A stretch of 64,000 nt of DNA, taken from contig NC_049983.1 in the NCBI RefSeq assembly GCF_000003815.2, forward strand, positions 5,734,413 through 5,798,412. Direction: 5' to 3'. This document shows positions 61,291 through 64,000 of the stretch, one piece after another. The notes beneath the pieces were generated by a model. That model made no database searches, had not been told where the DNA came from, and saw nothing but the letters and a program-made list of their open reading frames with translations. The stretch is from Branchiostoma floridae (lineage: Eukaryota; Chordata; Leptocardii; Amphioxiformes; Branchiostomatidae). The position numbers and the translations under genes are program-made. Positions within the stretch are counted from its first letter, which is position 1; each line of letters opens with the position of its first letter.

Positions 61291-62817
61291 GGTTAGAGTG
61301 TTTCTCGTTGATTATGTAACAAGGTTTCATTTGCATAAGTTATATCAGTTGATATAATCAGTTGATGTTATCTTAACAAGGCATTTTCTTAACAAAGCAT
61401 GTTCTAATTATGCAAATTAGGCCTTAATCTGTTACTTAAGAAAGTTTAAACGTGGTTTTTTTTTAAAAATAGGATTTTGTTTAAAACTTGGGGGTTTGTT
61501 TAGAACTGATCTTCTGTCTTGGGGTTTATGTTTTGCCGTAGGTTTTTAAAGCCTGTGAGCTCATGTAGAAGAGTAAGCCAGTCTGGTATCCAGCCGTATT
61601 ATAGCTCCCGAGTCTCCTCTGTCTTCTCTACAACCCACTCTAAGGAACAGTGTTAGGTTACCTGAGCTACCATGCCATCCCGAGAAAGCCTACTGGTAGC
61701 TGTAATATATTCAAAAAGATAGTGATAACTAAAAAGGAACCATCCTTCACATGTGTCTTACCAGAGGACAAAAGAGACACGGGATCTATGATACGGCTAG
61801 TACCAGGCTACTAGAAGAATACATTCTTGCATAGGGGGAAATATGGTGATAGCACGAGACTATAGCTCACTCCCTGAACATGATGTACTGAACTAATCTC
61901 CAAGCAGATTAGCCACAGCGAATAACTCCTTTACCGGCTAAACTCCTTCCCATTTGCCCAAGCAAGATCTGCTTGGAGATAAGTTAAGTACTGAAGACAC
62001 GACAAATTTCGAGGTATGTGTTTGCACATTTTAAAGTGTCACTGAAGAAAATTCAATTAATTTCATCTTTTCCATAAACACAATCGTCAAAGAAATACAA
62101 TGCAGCCAAGTGCTTCAGAAGTCACATATATTACATTTGACATATACATTTGTATACAAAGCCCAAACAACAGGCTATATTATAAGTGTAAATATTTTTG
62201 AATTGCATCACAAAATATGTCTCTAGTTAAAATTTTCAGTTTGTATACACACATACATGAAATGTATACATGGATACAAAAAGATCATAAAATACATCTG
62301 TGGTTAAAATCTCTATATTTTTTGCAAATATATTTGTGTTGTTTACTTTTAATGTCCCATTGATAACTACATTGAGATGACATGCTGATTACAATGTGTA
62401 TTCCAAAATATGTACCATGCCATTATAAATGTACAAAATATGTGCATAGACAATTGATGCAATCATGTGCAATATTATTTTTTTTACATACAATAGTGAT
62501 ATTTCTAAATCAGACTTCTGCAATAAGAAAATCAATAAATAACAATAAAATAAATCAAACATGTTGAAGCACTGTGTTTATGGTTTTGTGGATGAGACTT
62601 CTGATAAATTTACTCACTTTTCTCACAACTTTAACACATTAAACTAACTGTAGACAACTGGTAGGGTATGACTTCTATTGTGTGTGCACCAGTGATGCCA
62701 CATTCATGTGTATTAGGTCTTGATAATAATCACCTTGTTAAACATACAGTCTAGTGTCCACTATTGTGACACAAAATCCCGTTAAGTCTTCTGCAATTCT
62801 TTTCTGCAACAGTTCTG
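61291..62817. other. Non-coding DNA downstream of the minus-strand gene
   Basis: Contains the short TIR element at 61896. The rest is AT-rich; part of it should be 3' UTR of the minus-strand gene, but I could not assign a poly(A) signal. Confidence 0.5.
61896..61980. mobile_element. CTCCAAGCAGA short TIR element
   Basis: ATCTCCAAGCAGAT at the left and ATCTGCTTGGAGAT at the right, perfect 14-base inverted termini around about 57 bases. Confidence 0.65.
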
Positions 62818-63999
62818 TCAGCAGAATCCAGTGATTAGTCTGTAGTAGATTCTGGAAGTCAGCAGTGCCAGAGGGAAAGAAGCAGGGTTGTGAGGAACAG
62901 TGACGTCATCTCCCTCAGCTGCAGGCGACTTGTGGCTCTTTCCCTGACAAGACGCAGCGGCCATGTTGCTGTTTGATGCCTTGCCAAACATGCCATTGAG
63001 TTGACATCTCTGCAGTATATTATACTGTACGGAGTGGAAGTGTTCTTTTGTAGTTGATTCGTCAAGCGCAATTTCCAGTCCGCGTGGCCCATCTCTCACA
63101 ACATCTGGTGCAGTCCAGACCTGCTGTGGTACTTTCCTCTCGAGTAGGACTTCCAGTCCACGAGGCTCGTCAAGTGCAGGAAAGTCCAGGTGGCTCATAT
63201 TCTGCTGAAACTCTCGGTGCTTGGGAGGCTTCTCCTGTTTCCTACATGGTGCTACTGTAGGAGTAGTCTTCATGTCTCCACCACCGACATTGACAGTTGA
63301 CAGGGACTCCAAAGTCGCCCTTAGTCTGATGGAGGGACTCTGCCTCAAGACCATTGCATCATGGTTCAGCTTGGAATGTGCTCCTTGTGGTGAGCTGGCC
63401 TGTTCTGGAGTTGATGCTGACTGCGAAGTCTCATGGTACAAATCTCCTAGTCCACGCTCATTTACTTCCGTTGGAGAAGCTGATCTGCGTTGAGACAGAA
63501 GGAACTGTTCTATGAAGGAGTCAAGCGGTATTGGGTGCATCAGGAAGTGTGCCGGGTCAACAGAAGAGTGTTGATGATCTCCGTGCTGAGGGCAACCATT
63601 GAGCAGCAGTGTGGTCAGAGCGGGTGCAGGTTCCTCCTTCGCTTGGTTGTGCTGGTCATTGTCTAGCAGCAGAGGGCAACCGTTGAGCAGCAGTGTGGGC
63701 AGAGCGGGTGCAGGTTCCTCCTTCGCTCGGTTGTGCTGGTCATCGTCTAGCAGCAGAGGGCAACCGTTGAGCAGCAGTGTGGTCAGAGCGGGTGCAGGTT
63801 CCTCCTTCGCTTGGTTGTGCTGGTCATCGTCTAGCAGCAGAGGGCAACCGTTGAGCAGCAGTGTGGGGAGAGCGGCTGCAGGTTCCTCCTTTGCTTGGTT
63901 GTCCTGGTCATCGTCTAGCAGCAGAGGGCAACCGTTGAGCAGCAGCGTGGGCAGAGCTGGTGCAGGTTCCTCCTTCGCTTGGTTGTCCTGGTCATCGTC
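62818..63999 (-). CDS. Uncharacterised repeat-containing protein, 3' part
   Basis: On the minus strand the frame is open from the window edge to a TGA at 62818-62820 (393 codons), so the start lies outside. The upstream end encodes about five exact-length 28-residue repeats of the type QAKEEPAPALPTLLLNGCPL followed by LLDDDQDN. After them comes a unique part: MHPIPLDSFIEQFLLSQRRS near 63540, then two PRGLE motifs (DEPRGLEVLLERK and DGPRGLEIALDE), then KEHFHSVQYNILQRCQLNGM. I recognise no domain, signal peptide or membrane segment. The long open frame across repeats with an exact 84-bp period supports real coding. A diverged partial copy lies at 58790-59128. Function is unknown. Confidence 0.65.
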   Translation of the reverse strand, partial: DDDQDNQAKEEPAPALPTLLLNGCPLLLDDDQDNQAKEEPAAALPTLLLNGCPLLLDDDQHNQAKEEPAPALTTLLLNGCPLLLDDDQHNRAKEEPAPALPTLLLNGCPLLLDNDQHNQAKEEPAPALTTLLLNGCPQHGDHQHSSVDPAHFLMHPIPLDSFIEQFLLSQRRSASPTEVNERGLGDLYHETSQSASTPEQASSPQGAHSKLNHDAMVLRQSPSIRLRATLESLSTVNVGGGDMKTTPTVAPCRKQEKPPKHREFQQNMSHLDFPALDEPRGLEVLLERKVPQQVWTAPDVVRDGPRGLEIALDESTTKEHFHSVQYNILQRCQLNGMFGKASNSNMAAASCQGKSHKSPAAEGDDVTVPHNPASFPLALLTSRIYYRLITGFC

Positions 64000-64000
64000 T
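63588..64000. repeat. 84-bp coding tandem repeat
   Basis: GAGGGCAACC recurs at 63588, 63672, 63756, 63840 and 63924, exactly 84 bases apart, and the array runs off the window. Copies differ by a few substitutions and no indels. That is what selection to keep a 28-residue reading frame would leave. Confidence 0.93.

Overview
The window is animal nuclear DNA. It has an intron-rich gene, AT-rich non-coding DNA and many small interspersed transposons, tRNA-derived SINEs and satellite blocks. The mix of one conserved metazoan kinase gene with these repeats suggests an invertebrate deuterostome, most likely a cephalochordate (Branchiostoma). That assignment is inference; no species-specific marker was checked. 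There are no bacterial-style operons and no CRISPR array. One assembly gap of 367 N lies at 39551-39917.

The backbone of the window is one plus-strand gene for an SR-protein kinase (SRPK family). I could place 18 common coding exons (31770-53142) by reading frame, splice sites and family motifs. Every junction keeps the frame. Three candidate first exons (4210-4406, 24748-24797, 28071-28171) all end in phase 2, as required by the first common exon. With the first of them the protein is 828 residues. The kinase N-lobe and catalytic loop lie in exons from 37527 to 42760. A long, charged, low-complexity spacer insert is encoded by seven exons (44603-49012). The Mg-binding DLG, activation segment and C-lobe are encoded at 51063-53142. 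Two consecutive spacer exons end at GC (not GT) donors. Each runs into a stop within a few codons if unspliced, and a canonical AATAAA lies about 80 bases beyond the second stop. This looks like a built-in switch to a truncated, kinase-dead isoform.

The introns and flanks hold most of the structure. There is a 169-bp satellite at 4456-5115 and a 3.3-kb CACTA-type element at 10087-13379. A 4.8-kb element at 14347-19145 has perfect split direct repeats (A1 - B1A2 - B2), the arrangement of tyrosine-recombinase retrotransposons. A 183-bp higher-order repeat occupies 19505-20235. At least ten TIR/MITE families, several SINE families (one nested in a MITE with an intact target duplication) and a dispersed repeat present five times complete the set.

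At the right edge a minus-strand reading frame is open from 63999 to a stop at 62818. It carries an 84-bp (28-residue) tandem repeat and matches no family I recognise. A shortened, diverged duplicate of its 3' part lies at 58790-59128. The rest of the right 11 kb is SRPK 3' UTR and repeat-rich intergenic DNA.
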